Shown: positions 36,798 to 45,902 of the stretch, one piece after another
How the letters are laid out: every line of letters starts with the position of its first letter
Numbering within the stretch: the first letter of the stretch is position 1
Assembly (NCBI RefSeq): GCF_019038415.1
Contig: NZ_JAFKRG010000011.1
Location: 54,020-118,019 of the forward strand
DNA from: Synechococcus sp. CCY 9618
GTDB lineage: Bacteria; Cyanobacteriota; Cyanobacteriia; PCC-6307; Cyanobiaceae
Direction of reading: 5' to 3'
Length of the DNA stretch: 64,000 nucleotides
Program-made: the position numbers and the translations under genes
The notes under the pieces: generated by a model
Told to the model about the DNA's origin: nothing
Database searches by the model: none
What the model saw: the letters and a program-made list of their open reading frames with translations, nothing else

Positions 36798-38717
36798 TCA
36801 GCCCTGGGACATCGCCACAGTGGGCTGCTGGGGATGTTTGGACTGGTCGTTCCACAACCGGGCATAGAGCCCGTCGTGGGCCAGCAGTTCATGGTGCCGG
36901 CCGCGCTCCACGATCCTGCCCTCCGACATCACACAGATCAGGTCGGCGTTGACGATGGTGCTGAGACGATGGGCGATGACCAGCACGGTGTGCTGACGCT
37001 CGAACTGCTCGATGGCCTGTTGCACCAGTCGCTCGCTCTGACTGTCGAGGGCGCTGGTGGCTTCGTCGAGAATCAGCAGTTCGGGATTGCGAAGAATGGC
37101 TCGGGCCAGGGAGATCCGCTGGCGCTGGCCGCCGCTGAGGCGATAGCCCCGTTCGCCGATCATGGTGTCGAAGCCTTCGGGCAGGTCTGAGATGAAGCCT
37201 GCCGCCTGGGCCTTGGTGGCGGCCGCCATGATCTGATCCTTCGTGGCGTCCTGCACACCGAAGGCGATGTTGCTGGCGATGCTGGCATTGAACAGGAAGG
37301 TGTCCTGGCTGACGACACCGAGACGCTGCTGCCAGCTGGCCAGATCGATGCAGCGAAGATCGAGGTCGTCGACGAGGATGCAACCCTCGCTGGGGTCGTA
37401 GAGACCCACCAGCAGATCGGCGATCGAGCTTTTCCCTGCGCCGCTGGAGCCCACAAGGGCGACAGTCTGGCCCCGGGCGATGCGCAGGTGAATTCCGGAG
37501 AGGGCTGCGGGCAGGTCGGGGGCGTAGCGAAGGGTGACATCTTCGAGCTGGATGGCGTCCCGCAGGCTCGTGAACGGGGTGCCTCCCGTGCGTACGAACT
37601 GCTTGTCGTCATTGCGCAGAATCTCGTTGAGGCGATCCACCTGGGCGGCATTGGAGGCGTAGCCGGCCGCCAGGCTGGTGAGGGTGCCGACCCTCTGATT
37701 CAATCTCTGCAGGGCGATGATGAAGGTGACCAGGCTTGGCAGAATGCCGCTGCTGCGGTCCTTGAAGACCACCAGACTGAGGGCAGCGATCAGGGCGATC
37801 GAGATGATCGGCAGCATGTTGGAAATAGGCTGCACGATGTTGGTGAGCTTGCTCTGCCGGATCGAGAGGTATTGATTTTCCGTCAGCAGGCCCAGCAGCC
37901 GTTGTTTGGACCTCTGCAGCTGGCCGGTGCTGTGCAGCAGGCGAAGACCCTGGATCTGTTCGGTCTGCTGACTGGAGAGCTCCACGTTGATGCGTTGCTG
38001 ATGCTGGGCATTCGTGCGGATGCGCGGCAGCAGAACCTTCTGAACGGTCTGCATCACGGCGGCCATGCCGAAGGCGACCAGCAGCAGCCAGGGTGAAATG
38101 GCCACCAGGATGACCAGATAGATGAGCAGCTGCAGACCGTTCATCACCATCGCGTTGGCCAGCGCGATCTCCTGGCCGACGGTGCTGCCCCCTGAGCCCA
38201 CGTAATTGAGAAGGTCACCGATGCGGTAGCGACTGGCGCAGGGGAAACTCAGCGACAGGACCCGGTCATTCAGCTTGGCCGTGATCTCTGAACCAAGGCG
38301 GGCACCCATGGTGGCGGTGCTGATGCTGTTCACGTAGCCGGTGGCCGCCATCAGCGCCTGAAGCCCCACGGCGCTGGCGAGCAGAAGGATGAAGATCCCG
38401 TTGCGGCCGGCCTGGGTGCTCAGTGCCGTGTCGAACCAGGACTGGAGTGAGGGGAAGTGGCGGAGAGATCCGAGAATGGCGAGGTTGCTCCAGTCACCGT
38501 TCTCGGGAGCGCTCATGAGACTCACGGCGAGAAAAATCACCCCCAGGGTGGCGCCTTCGCTCAGGCTGGCCACCAGGCTGGTGCCGAAGTTGAGGGAGAG
38601 GAGCTTCCAGTATTTCTTGACCGAGTGCCTGATCAGACGTGCGGCGGGTTTCTGATCGGTGAGGGGAGCCAGCAGGGGAAGGGAGAAGCGTCGGCTGATG
38701 CGATGGAGAGATGGCAT
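36798..38717 (-). CDS. MsbA/PglK-like ABC exporter (fused membrane and ATPase domains)
   Basis: A half-transporter of 639 residues. Six hydrophobic segments occupy the first two thirds. The ATPase follows, with Walker A (LVGSSGAGKSS), Q-loop (VVSQDTFLFN), signature YRLSGGQRQRISLARAIL, Walker B (LLILDEATSALD) and the H-loop (VIAHRLSTI). Such exporters flip lipid A or lipid-linked oligosaccharides. Because no Wzx flippase is visible in the locus, this protein is a candidate for moving the repeat unit across the membrane. The ATG at 38717 is preferred over a TTG at 38774. Confidence 0.88.
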   Translation of the reverse strand: MPSLHRISRRFSLPLLAPLTDQKPAARLIRHSVKKYWKLLSLNFGTSLVASLSEGATLGVIFLAVSLMSAPENGDWSNLAILGSLRHFPSLQSWFDTALSTQAGRNGIFILLLASAVGLQALMAATGYVNSISTATMGARLGSEITAKLNDRVLSLSFPCASRYRIGDLLNYVGSGGSTVGQEIALANAMVMNGLQLLIYLVILVAISPWLLLVAFGMAAVMQTVQKVLLPRIRTNAQHQQRINVELSSQQTEQIQGLRLLHSTGQLQRSKQRLLGLLTENQYLSIRQSKLTNIVQPISNMLPIISIALIAALSLVVFKDRSSGILPSLVTFIIALQRLNQRVGTLTSLAAGYASNAAQVDRLNEILRNDDKQFVRTGGTPFTSLRDAIQLEDVTLRYAPDLPAALSGIHLRIARGQTVALVGSSGAGKSSIADLLVGLYDPSEGCILVDDLDLRCIDLASWQQRLGVVSQDTFLFNASIASNIAFGVQDATKDQIMAAATKAQAAGFISDLPEGFDTMIGERGYRLSGGQRQRISLARAILRNPELLILDEATSALDSQSERLVQQAIEQFERQHTVLVIAHRLSTIVNADLICVMSEGRIVERGRHHELLAHDGLYARLWNDQSKHPQQPTVAMSQG

Positions 38718-39014
38718 CAATGGCGAGGCGGGATGTGAGTTGAAAAAACGTGAGATCGTCGGAAAGCGTTCCAATGATCAGAGGATTTGATCACCGGAGG
38801 TTGACACATCAACGGACGGCGCATCATCAGAATTCAACTTTAAACCCTGGTCGCAGGGCCACAGGAAGGTTGGCTGGACATACGATTGTCAACGATGGAA
38901 GGCAGGACGAAGGTGTGCCTCAGACGGTCCCTGGCATCGCTTCACTTTTACGACGGATCCGGCATCGGTGGTCGTCCTGTCGCCAAAGCCTGAATCCTGC
39001 CCCGCTGGTCTCCC
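38718..39014. promoter_or_regulatory. Divergent intergenic region between the ABC exporter and the secreted protein
   Basis: Nearly 300 bp, AT-richer in its left half, between two divergently transcribed genes, so it must hold both promoters. Visible elements are TGATCA repeated with a 7-nt spacer (about 38775-38793) and GTTGA/TCAAC flanking CACA just after it. These could be operator half-sites. No standard -35/-10 pair with 16-18 nt spacing stood out. Confidence 0.4.
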
Positions 39015-40160
39015 ATGGTTGGTGAGCGGCCAGCAGCCTTGGCTCTGCATCGCGCCCGGCGGCTCCTCGGTCCCCTGGCGACCCTGTTGCTGGTTCTGCT
39101 GCCGGGCAGCGCCGCCTTCCGCTCCGGCCCCCATGACGCCGTTGCCGGCCCCCCCTCGGTAGGCCCCCTGGACCATCGCCACCTGGCCATCGTCATCAAT
39201 GCCGCCGATCCCCTGAGCGAGACCATCGGGCGGACCTACCAGGCGGCCCGTCTCATCCCCGCGGCCCAGGTGATCCGGGTGCGGTTCCCCCCCGGTGTGT
39301 CGGACCTGAGCCCGCAGGTCTTTCGATCCGTCAAACGCATGGTCGATCGGCTCACTCCCGCCCACGTTCAGGTCTATGCCCTGGCCTGGGCGGCGCCCTA
39401 CCGCGTCGGCTGCCAGTCGGTCACCAGCGCCTTCACATTCGGTCTGGATGACCGTTTCTGCGCGACCGGTTGCCGGACCACTGCCCTCAGTCCCCTGTTC
39501 GCCCGCGGCGACGTGAACCGTCCCTGGGACCAGCTGCGGCTCCGGCCCAGCATGCTGCTGGCGGCCACCAGTCCAGACAAGGCCAGGAGCCTGATCCAGC
39601 GGGGCATGGCCTCGGACGGCACAGCGCCCCCGGGAACCGCCTATCTGCTGAGCAGCAGCGACGCTGCCCGCAACACCCGGGCCAGCGGATACGGCCGCGT
39701 GGCGGCGACCGTGGGCTCCCGCTTCCGGGTCAGGCTGCTCCGGTCCGATGCCCTGGTGGGCGCCGATGACGTCATGGCCTACTTCACCGGGCTGGCCTTC
39801 CCCCCGGGGATCCGCACCAACCGCTACCGGCCGGGAGCCGTCGCTGATCACCTCACCTCCTTTGGGGGGCGACTGGTCGACAGCACCCAGATGAGTGCAC
39901 TCCGCTGGCTCGAGGCCGGGGCCACTGGCAGTTACGGCACCGTGGTGGAACCGTGCAACTTCCCTGAGAAGTTCTCCGATCCCGGCCTGCTGCTCAGCTA
40001 CTACCTGCGCGGGGACACCCTGATCGAGAGCTACTGGCGCAGCGTGGCCATGCCCGGCCAGGGGGTGTTCATCGGCGAACCTCTGGCCCGGCCCTGGCCG
40101 GCGCAGGATGCCTTCAGGCCTGATGCCGTTTCTGGTGCCAGGCCCAGGCGTGCTCGATGA
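39015..40160 (+). CDS. Secreted protein of unknown function (resembles TIGR03790-type proteins)
   Basis: A 381-residue protein with an N-terminal signal peptide (basic start, then LLGPLATLLLVLLPGSAAF). The mature part has LAIVINAADPLSETIGRTYQ, VQVYALAWAAPYRVGCQS and SYGTVVEPCNFPEKFSDP. Several Cys residues lie close together (CATGC), suggesting a disulfide. It resembles a sporadic family I know as TIGR03790, whose activity is not established; this assignment is from memory. It is the only plus-strand gene in this part of the locus. Its last 47 bp overlap the convergent galE. Confidence 0.6.
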   Translation: MVGERPAALALHRARRLLGPLATLLLVLLPGSAAFRSGPHDAVAGPPSVGPLDHRHLAIVINAADPLSETIGRTYQAARLIPAAQVIRVRFPPGVSDLSPQVFRSVKRMVDRLTPAHVQVYALAWAAPYRVGCQSVTSAFTFGLDDRFCATGCRTTALSPLFARGDVNRPWDQLRLRPSMLLAATSPDKARSLIQRGMASDGTAPPGTAYLLSSSDAARNTRASGYGRVAATVGSRFRVRLLRSDALVGADDVMAYFTGLAFPPGIRTNRYRPGAVADHLTSFGGRLVDSTQMSALRWLEAGATGSYGTVVEPCNFPEKFSDPGLLLSYYLRGDTLIESYWRSVAMPGQGVFIGEPLARPWPAQDAFRPDAVSGARPRRAR

Positions 40161-41160
40161 TCGTTTCCAGCTCGGGGAAGCGGGGCCGCCAGCCCAGTTC
40201 CCGGTGGGCCCGCTCAGCTCCGGCCACCAGCTGGGGGGGGTCGCCTTCCCGTCGCCGGGCCACGTGGGCCAGCAGGCCCCGGCCGGTGACGGCCTTGGCG
40301 GTCTCGATCACCTGCCGGACGGAATAGCCCGTGCCGTTGCCCAGGTTGTAGATCAGCGGCCGGCGCACGCTCTCCTCCCGTTCCCGGAGCATGAGCAGCC
40401 GTTCCAGGCCGAGCACATGGGCATCGGCCAGGTCGGCCACATGGATGTAGTCGCGGATGCAGGTGCCATCGGGGGTGGGATAGTCGTCGCCGAAGATCTG
40501 CAGGTACTGCTCCCGGCCGCTCATTGTGTCGAGCACCCTGGGGATCAGGTGGGTCTCCGGGTCGTGATCCTCGCCCAGGTCCCCGTCGGGGTCGGCTCCG
40601 GCGGCATTGAAGTAGCGGAAGATCACGCTCGGCAGGCCGTAGGCGGCCGCGAAGTCGGTGAGCAGCTGCTCCACCATCCATTTGCTGCGGCCGTAGGGAT
40701 TGATCGGGGCCTGGGGATGGTCCTCGGTGATCGGAACCTGCTGAGGGATGCCGTAGGTGGCGCAGGTGGAGGAGAAGACGATCGGCAGGGGGCGCTCGCT
40801 GGCCACCAGGGCCTCGAGGAGGGTGAGGGTGTCCCCCAGGTTGTTGCGGTAGTACTTGGCGGGATCGTTCACCGATTCACCCACGTAGGCGTAGGCGGCG
40901 AAGTGCATCACCGCCTCGATGGGCTTGCCCTCCAGGGGTGTGCCCTCGAGGGCCGGATGACGGCCCCGCAGCAGGGGCTCCAGCACTTCCCGGTCGCCCA
41001 CCTGGCCGAGCACCAGAGGCGCTTTGAGGGTCTGCTCGACGATGTCCGCATGGCCGTAGACCAGGTTGTCGAGCACCACCGGCTGATGGCCGGCCCTGGT
41101 CAGGGCCCGTACCGCGTGGCTGCCGATGTAGCCCGCCCCGCCGGTGACCAGAATCCTCAC
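40114..41160 (-). CDS. galE: UDP-glucose 4-epimerase
   Basis: A 348-residue SDR that interconverts UDP-glucose and UDP-galactose. It has RILVTGGAGYIGSHAVRAL at the N-terminus, SSTCATYG and the catalytic YGRSK, followed by FRYFNAAGADPDGDLGE and RDYIHVADLADAHV, all standard for GalE. It supplies UDP-galactose, which the glf-encoded mutase (about 15 kb away) could turn into UDP-galactofuranose. The start overlaps the fcl stop by 4 bp. The 3' end overlaps the convergent secreted-protein gene. The coding strand carries a C8 tract (40233-40240) without loss of frame. Confidence 0.95.
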   Translation of the reverse strand: MRILVTGGAGYIGSHAVRALTRAGHQPVVLDNLVYGHADIVEQTLKAPLVLGQVGDREVLEPLLRGRHPALEGTPLEGKPIEAVMHFAAYAYVGESVNDPAKYYRNNLGDTLTLLEALVASERPLPIVFSSTCATYGIPQQVPITEDHPQAPINPYGRSKWMVEQLLTDFAAAYGLPSVIFRYFNAAGADPDGDLGEDHDPETHLIPRVLDTMSGREQYLQIFGDDYPTPDGTCIRDYIHVADLADAHVLGLERLLMLREREESVRRPLIYNLGNGTGYSVRQVIETAKAVTGRGLLAHVARRREGDPPQLVAGAERAHRELGWRPRFPELETIIEHAWAWHQKRHQA

Positions 41161-42125
41161 AGCCTCACCTCGGCACCACTCGCGCGGTCGGCAACGTACT
41201 CCGCCACGGTGCGCCGGAGCCCGTCCTGCAGGGGAATGGTGGCCCGCCAGCCCAGGGCGGCCAGACGACTCACATCCAGCAGCTTGCGAGGGGTGCCGTC
41301 CGGTTTGGTGCTGTCCCAGCCGATCCTTCCCCGGTAGCCCACGGCGTCGGCCACCATCGTGGCCAGCTCCTGGATGCTCACGTCGGTTCCCGTTCCCACA
41401 TTGATGTGCTGCAGATCCTCGGGGCCCGGTTGCCAGTGGCGCAGACAGAACAGGGCGGCGTCCGCCAGATCGTCGACGTGGAGGAACTCCCGCCGCGGGC
41501 GCCCGCTTCCCCAGCAGATCACTTCGGGAGCAGCTGCTTCGCGGGCTTCCTGGAAGCGGCGGATCTGACCAGGCAGCACATGGCTGTTGGTGGGGTGGTA
41601 ATTGTCCCCGGGGCCGTAGAGGTTGGTGGGCATCAGGCTGATGGCATCAAAGCCATGCTGTCGGCGTAGAGCCCGACAGAGCTGGATGCCCGTGATCTTG
41701 GCGATCGCGTACCACTCGTTGGTGGGCTCGAGGGGCCCGCCGAGCAGGGCCTCCTCCCGGATCGGCTGCTCGGCGAGCTTCGGATAGATGCAGCTGCTGC
41801 CGAGGAACAGCAGGCGGCGGCTGCCCTGGCGCCAGGCACTCTCGATCACATGCTGCTGAATCTTGAGGTTATCGAGCAGGAAATCCGCCGGGTAGGTGGC
41901 GTTGGCCAGGATTCCCCCCACCCTGGCGGCGGCGAGCACCACCACATCCGGCCGCTGATCGGCAAACCAGGCCGCCACGGCGTTGCCGTCGAGCAGGTCC
42001 AGTTCCGAGCGGCCGGCGGTGAGCAGCTGGTCGTGCCCTGTGGCCTGCAGCCGGCGGACGATGGCCGATCCGGCCATGCCGCGGTGGCCCGCGATGAAGA
42101 TGCGATCGGAGGGCGAGATCAGCAT
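41157..42125 (-). CDS. fcl: GDP-L-fucose synthase
   Basis: A 322-residue bifunctional epimerase/reductase that makes GDP-L-fucose from GDP-4-keto-6-deoxymannose. Motifs: FIAGHRGMAGSAIVRRL, the active-site serine/Cys region LGSSCIYPKLAEQPI, the catalytic YAIAK, NLYGPGDNYHP and SHVLPG. It follows gmd by 49 bp and is coupled to galE, so the three form a nucleotide-sugar supply unit. Confidence 0.96.
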   Translation of the reverse strand: MLISPSDRIFIAGHRGMAGSAIVRRLQATGHDQLLTAGRSELDLLDGNAVAAWFADQRPDVVVLAAARVGGILANATYPADFLLDNLKIQQHVIESAWRQGSRRLLFLGSSCIYPKLAEQPIREEALLGGPLEPTNEWYAIAKITGIQLCRALRRQHGFDAISLMPTNLYGPGDNYHPTNSHVLPGQIRRFQEAREAAAPEVICWGSGRPRREFLHVDDLADAALFCLRHWQPGPEDLQHINVGTGTDVSIQELATMVADAVGYRGRIGWDSTKPDGTPRKLLDVSRLAALGWRATIPLQDGLRRTVAEYVADRASGAEVRL

Positions 42126-42174
42126 GGGGAAGGATTCAGGACCCAGCTCAGCCTGGAGCGGTTGAGGGGGATGG

Positions 42175-43299
42175 TCACGGCACGGTCGTCAGACCCACCT
42201 GGGGAGGATTCTCCATGGAGCCCACCACGGCAAATCCCTCCCGGCGCAGCATCGCCTCCTTGGCGGCCTCCTGCTTATCGGCGCTGACCATCTCCGCCAC
42301 CAGCTCCTCGAGGGTGGTGGTGGGGGTCCACCCCAGCCGTTCCCGGGCGCGGGTCGGGTCGCCGAGCAGGGTTTCCACTTCCGCCGGCCGGAAGTAACGC
42401 CGATCGATGCGCACCACGGTGGCGCCGGTGTCGCGGCGCGCGCCCGTTTCCTCGATCCCGGTGCCGCTCCAGACGATGCCGCCCCAGCCCAGTTGCTCGG
42501 CCGTGAGTTCAATGAAGCGCCGCACCGACTCCTGCCGGCCGGTGGCGATCACGAAATCCTCCGGCTTCTCCTGCTGCAGCATCCGCCACTGCATCTCCAC
42601 ATAATCCCTGGCGTGACCCCAGTCGCGCAGGGAATCGAGATTGCCCATGAACAGGCTCTGATCCAGACCGGCATCGATTCGCGCCAGCCCCCGGGTGATC
42701 TTGCGGGTCACGAAGGTTTCGCCACGCCGGGGACTCTCGTGATTGAAGAGAATTCCGTTGCAGGCGTACATCCCGTAGGACTCCCTGTAGTTGACCGTGA
42801 TCCAGTAGGCGTAGAGCTTGGCGACGCCGTAGGGACTGCGGGGATAAAAAGGAGTGGTTTCCTTCTGCGGGATTTCCTGCACCAGGCCATACAGTTCGCT
42901 GGTGCTGGCCTGGTAGATGCGGGTCTTGCCCGTCAGCCCGAGGATGCGCACAGCCTCCAGAATCCGCAGGGTACCGAGAGCGTCGGAATTGGCGGTGTAT
43001 TCAGGACTCTCGAAACTCACCGCCACATGGCTCTGGGCCCCGAGGTTGTAGATCTCGTCGGGCTGGATCTGCTGCACGATCCGGATCAGGTTCGTGGAGT
43101 CGGTCAGATCGCCGTAATGGAGAACGAGCTGAGGATCCTTCTCATGGGGATCCTGGTAGAGGTGATCGATCCGGTCGGTGTTGAAGCTGCTGGCCCGTCG
43201 CTTGATGCCGTGCACCACATAGCCTTTCTCCAGCAGCAGTTCCGCGAGATAGGAGCCATCCTGGCCGGTGATGCCGGTGATCAGCGCCGTCTTGGTCAT
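42175..43299 (-). CDS. gmd: GDP-mannose 4,6-dehydratase
   Basis: A 374-residue SDR catalysing the first step to GDP-fucose. It begins [20 protein letters not shown], then [36 protein letters not shown], the catalytic [10 protein letters not shown] and [15 protein letters not shown], all near-invariant in Gmd. The ATG at 43299 matches the family N-terminus; the longer frame to 43335 lies in a palindromic leader. It is first in the gmd-fcl-galE unit. Confidence 0.97.
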   Translation of the reverse strand: MTKTALITGITGQDGSYLAELLLEKGYVVHGIKRRASSFNTDRIDHLYQDPHEKDPQLVLHYGDLTDSTNLIRIVQQIQPDEIYNLGAQSHVAVSFESPEYTANSDALGTLRILEAVRILGLTGKTRIYQASTSELYGLVQEIPQKETTPFYPRSPYGVAKLYAYWITVNYRESYGMYACNGILFNHESPRRGETFVTRKITRGLARIDAGLDQSLFMGNLDSLRDWGHARDYVEMQWRMLQQEKPEDFVIATGRQESVRRFIELTAEQLGWGGIVWSGTGIEETGARRDTGATVVRIDRRYFRPAEVETLLGDPTRARERLGWTPTTTLEELVAEMVSADKQEAAKEAMLRREGFAVVGSMENPPQVGLTTVP

Positions 43300-43505
43300 G
43301 GGGTTTGCACAGGGATCGAAGGGGCGAGCGGCCATGGCCGCTGCCGTTGGAGCCGCAAGGGCGACGGATGCATCGCGAGGTCTCCTGGGGTCGGAATGGA
43401 AGGCCTGCGCCGATTCCCTTTCCCTGCGGGCTGTTCCCCAGCTTGCCGATGCATGCCCTCGTCTGGGGGGACCACAGGAGACTAGCGGGAGCTCAGGCCG
43501 GCGAC
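43300..43505. promoter_or_regulatory. Leader region upstream of gmd with a perfect 14-bp palindrome
   Basis: This gap lies between gmd and the terminator of the BI-1-like gene. A perfect palindrome GCGGCCATGGCCGC (43328-43341) lies 29-42 nt upstream of the gmd ATG. It could be an operator or a leader hairpin controlling nucleotide-sugar supply. No promoter hexamers were clear. Confidence 0.4.
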
Positions 43506-43536
43506 AAAAATCCCGGCGACCTCAGGGACGCCGGGA
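43506..43536 (-). terminator. Intrinsic terminator downstream of the BI-1/YccA gene
   Basis: On the minus strand, an 8-bp perfect stem (TCCCGGCG/CGCCGGGA) with a 10-nt loop is followed directly by a T5 tract. It sits about 58 bp after the stop of the membrane protein gene and isolates it from gmd. Confidence 0.8.
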
Positions 43537-43593
43537 AAGAAGGAGGAATGGAAAGCCTGTTGAGGCAGAGGCCCTGTTGGTGCAGCGACAGGC

Positions 43594-44331
43594 TCAGTCG
43601 CGGCGACCGCCTCCCTGAAGAGCGATGATCAGGCGCAGGATGAAGATGAACAGGTTGATGTAGGTGAGATACATGCCCAGGGCACCAGCCAGGTACTGGT
43701 CGTCCCGATAGGTGCGGGGCATGGTGTAGAAGTCGACGAAGGCAGCCCCCACGAAGATCACGGTGCCGAAGCCGGCGATCATCAGCTCGAAGCCACCGGT
43801 GGTGAACATGCCGGGGGCGAAGAAGCTCCCCACCAGCTGCACCACCATGGCGATCACCAGGCCGATGATCCCCAGGCCCACCACGGCAGTGAGCGACTGG
43901 CCGACGCTGTCACTCATGCGGCTTCCGAAGAAGGAAGCGACCACGAAGGTGATGCCCGTGGCCAGGGCGGCCGTGCCGATGGCGCCGACTCCGGCGGCCG
44001 CGATCGCGTAGCTGACGATGCCGCTGAGGGTGAAGCCGGTGATCAGGCTGTAGGCGGTCAGGATCGGCAGGGCAGTGCCCGTGTTCCCTTTCACGGCGGC
44101 GTTCTGGGCCACGAAGAAGAGGATGAAGTTGCCGATCAGGGCCACCCAGAACAGGGGCATGAACAGGGCAGGTGCGCTGACCATCAGCGACATGCCGCCC
44201 AGTACTCCGGCGGCTGTGAGCACCATGCCACCGCCGACATAGGGAAGGGCGCGGTTGACCACGTTGGGCCCGACGAGAGCGCCGGACTGGGCCTCGCGGA
44301 TCGCTTCCTGGAAATTGCTGCTGGCCGGCAT
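43594..44331 (-). CDS. Bax inhibitor-1/YccA-family membrane protein
   Basis: A 245-residue membrane protein with seven hydrophobic segments in the BI-1/YccA pattern. Family members are ion or pH-gated leak channels, or FtsH-associated; the cyanobacterial function is not known to me. The cytoplasmic N-terminus (about 30 residues) precedes the first helix near GGMVLTAAGVLGGMSLMV. It is followed by a clear intrinsic terminator. The 100-bp gap upstream separates it from phoH, so it is probably its own transcript. Confidence 0.88.
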   Translation of the reverse strand: MPASSNFQEAIREAQSGALVGPNVVNRALPYVGGGMVLTAAGVLGGMSLMVSAPALFMPLFWVALIGNFILFFVAQNAAVKGNTGTALPILTAYSLITGFTLSGIVSYAIAAAGVGAIGTAALATGITFVVASFFGSRMSDSVGQSLTAVVGLGIIGLVIAMVVQLVGSFFAPGMFTTGGFELMIAGFGTVIFVGAAFVDFYTMPRTYRDDQYLAGALGMYLTYINLFIFILRLIIALQGGGRRD

Positions 44332-44430
44332 GGCTCAGGTGGTATCGAACTCCATCCATCCTGCCAGCGGGGGCCAGTGGCTGGCCGAAACGCCTGTGCG
44401 GATCTCCCTATCGGCTGAACGCTGCCCTGG

Positions 44431-45405
44431 TCAGCGCCCCTGATGAAGGGCCGCATCGCGGCGGGCATAGGCCTGCACCAGCCGCTGGACCATGGGATGG
44501 CGCACCACGTCGGCGTCAGAGAAGTGGCAGATGGCCACCCCCTCCACCCCCTGCAGCACCTGGGCGGCCTCCACCAGGCCGCTCAGCTGGCCCGGAGGCA
44601 GATCGATCTGGGTGGTGTCCCCGGTCACCACCATGCGGGAGTTCTCCCCCAGCCGGGTGAGCACCATGCGCATCTGGGCGCAGGTGGTGTTCTGGGCCTC
44701 ATCGAGGATCACGAAGGCGTCGGCCAGAGTGCGGCCGCGCATGAAGGCCAGAGGCGCCACCTCGATCACGCCCTTTTCCAGCAGCTGGGTCGTGCGTTCG
44801 TTGCCCAGCAGGCCATGCAGGGCGTCGTAGAGGGGTCGCAGGTAGGGATCCACCTTCTGCTGCAGGTCGCCGGGCAGGAAGCCCAGCCGCTCTCCGGCTT
44901 CCACCGCCGGCCGGGTGAGCACCAGGCGCTCCACCCTGCGCTCCTGGAGCATGCGCACCGCCTGAATGGTGGCCAGGAAGGTCTTGCCCGTGCCAGCAGG
45001 CCCGATCGCCAGGGTCAGGTCGTGGCGCTCGATCGCCTCCACGTAGGTCTTCTGGCGCAGGGTCCGGGGCCGCAGGGGCCGGCCGCTGACGCTGGTGGCG
45101 AGCACCTGACGGCCCATGCGGCCGTGCTCGTCACCGCGACCCGTGTCCAGGGCCGTCAGGGCCGACTGGATGTCCACCTGTCCGATCGCCTCGCCCCGTT
45201 CCCACAGGGGTGCGAGCAGCTGGACAAGGGCGTGAACGCGTTCCACCTGGGCGTCGCGACCACTGATCTGCAGATCCAGCCCGCGCAGCACGATCCTGGT
45301 GCCCGTCAGGGCTTCAAGCCTCCGCAGGGCTGCACCACCGTCGCCGGCCAGGGCAAGGGCGGCGGAGGGATCCGGCAGGGCGAACGTGGAGGCGAGCTCG
45401 CTCAG
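44431..45405 (-). CDS. phoH: PhoH-like ATPase, apparent CTG start
   Basis: PhoH-family P-loop ATPase/RNase-associated protein. It has Walker [28 protein letters not shown] (Walker B) and [12 protein letters not shown]. The first standard start, GTG 45291, would drop about 38 residues that read as normal protein: [19 protein letters not shown], then LRRLEALTG. That fits the N-terminal domain as I recall it in cyanobacterial PhoH. Upstream of that GTG no ATG/GTG/TTG occurs in frame before the stop. A CTG at 45405 overlaps the rpsP stop (CTGA), so a coupled CTG start giving 324 residues is proposed. The short form cannot be excluded. Confidence 0.82.
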   Translation of the reverse strand: MSELASTFALPDPSAALALAGDGGAALRRLEALTGTRIVLRGLDLQISGRDAQVERVHALVQLLAPLWERGEAIGQVDIQSALTALDTGRGDEHGRMGRQVLATSVSGRPLRPRTLRQKTYVEAIERHDLTLAIGPAGTGKTFLATIQAVRMLQERRVERLVLTRPAVEAGERLGFLPGDLQQKVDPYLRPLYDALHGLLGNERTTQLLEKGVIEVAPLAFMRGRTLADAFVILDEAQNTTCAQMRMVLTRLGENSRMVVTGDTTQIDLPPGQLSGLVEAAQVLQGVEGVAICHFSDADVVRHPMVQRLVQAYARRDAALHQGR

Positions 45406-45821
45406 GCCTCGGCGGCGGCAGGTTCGGCGGCAGCTTCTGAGCTGGCGGCCTCTGCTGCAGCGGCAGCCGCGGCTTCAGCTTCGGCCTTGCTGGCCGCCGC
45501 CGCTTCCTTGACAGCGGCAGCGGCGGCAGCGTCACGGGCTGCGGCCTGCTTGAGCTTGCCGACGGTTTCTGCCGGCCGGGTGGTCTTCTCGATCAGGCCG
45601 CCTTTCTCCAGCAGGGTGCGCACCGTGTCGGTGGGCTGGGCCCCCTGGCCGAGGCGCACCCGGATGGCCTCGGTGTCGAGCCGGGTTTCCTTGGTGCGTG
45701 GGTTGTAGAAGCCCAGCTCCTCAAGCGGACGGCCGTCGCGGCGGGAGGTGCTGTTGGTGGCCACCAGACGGAAACTCGCTTCCCGTTTCTTGCCGAACCG
45801 CTTCAGCCGGAGCTTGATCAT
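45402..45821 (-). CDS. rpsP: 30S ribosomal protein S16 with Ala-rich C-terminal extension
   Basis: The first about 80 residues are standard S16 ([56 protein letters not shown]). They are followed by about 50 residues made almost entirely of Ala, Glu, Lys and Ser, an extension unusual next to the roughly 80-residue bacterial norm. The gene lies between ffh and phoH, a conserved picocyanobacterial order, and its stop is shared with the proposed phoH start. Confidence 0.96.
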   Translation of the reverse strand: MIKLRLKRFGKKREASFRLVATNSTSRRDGRPLEELGFYNPRTKETRLDTEAIRVRLGQGAQPTDTVRTLLEKGGLIEKTTRPAETVGKLKQAAARDAAAAAAVKEAAAASKAEAEAAAAAAAEAASSEAAAEPAAAEA

Positions 45822-45902
45822 CTGGGAAAAGGTCTTCGAAATGCAGCCCCCAATCCTACAGGGAAGGGGCCGGATGCCCGGGGCAGGATCCCCACGGACC
45901 CC

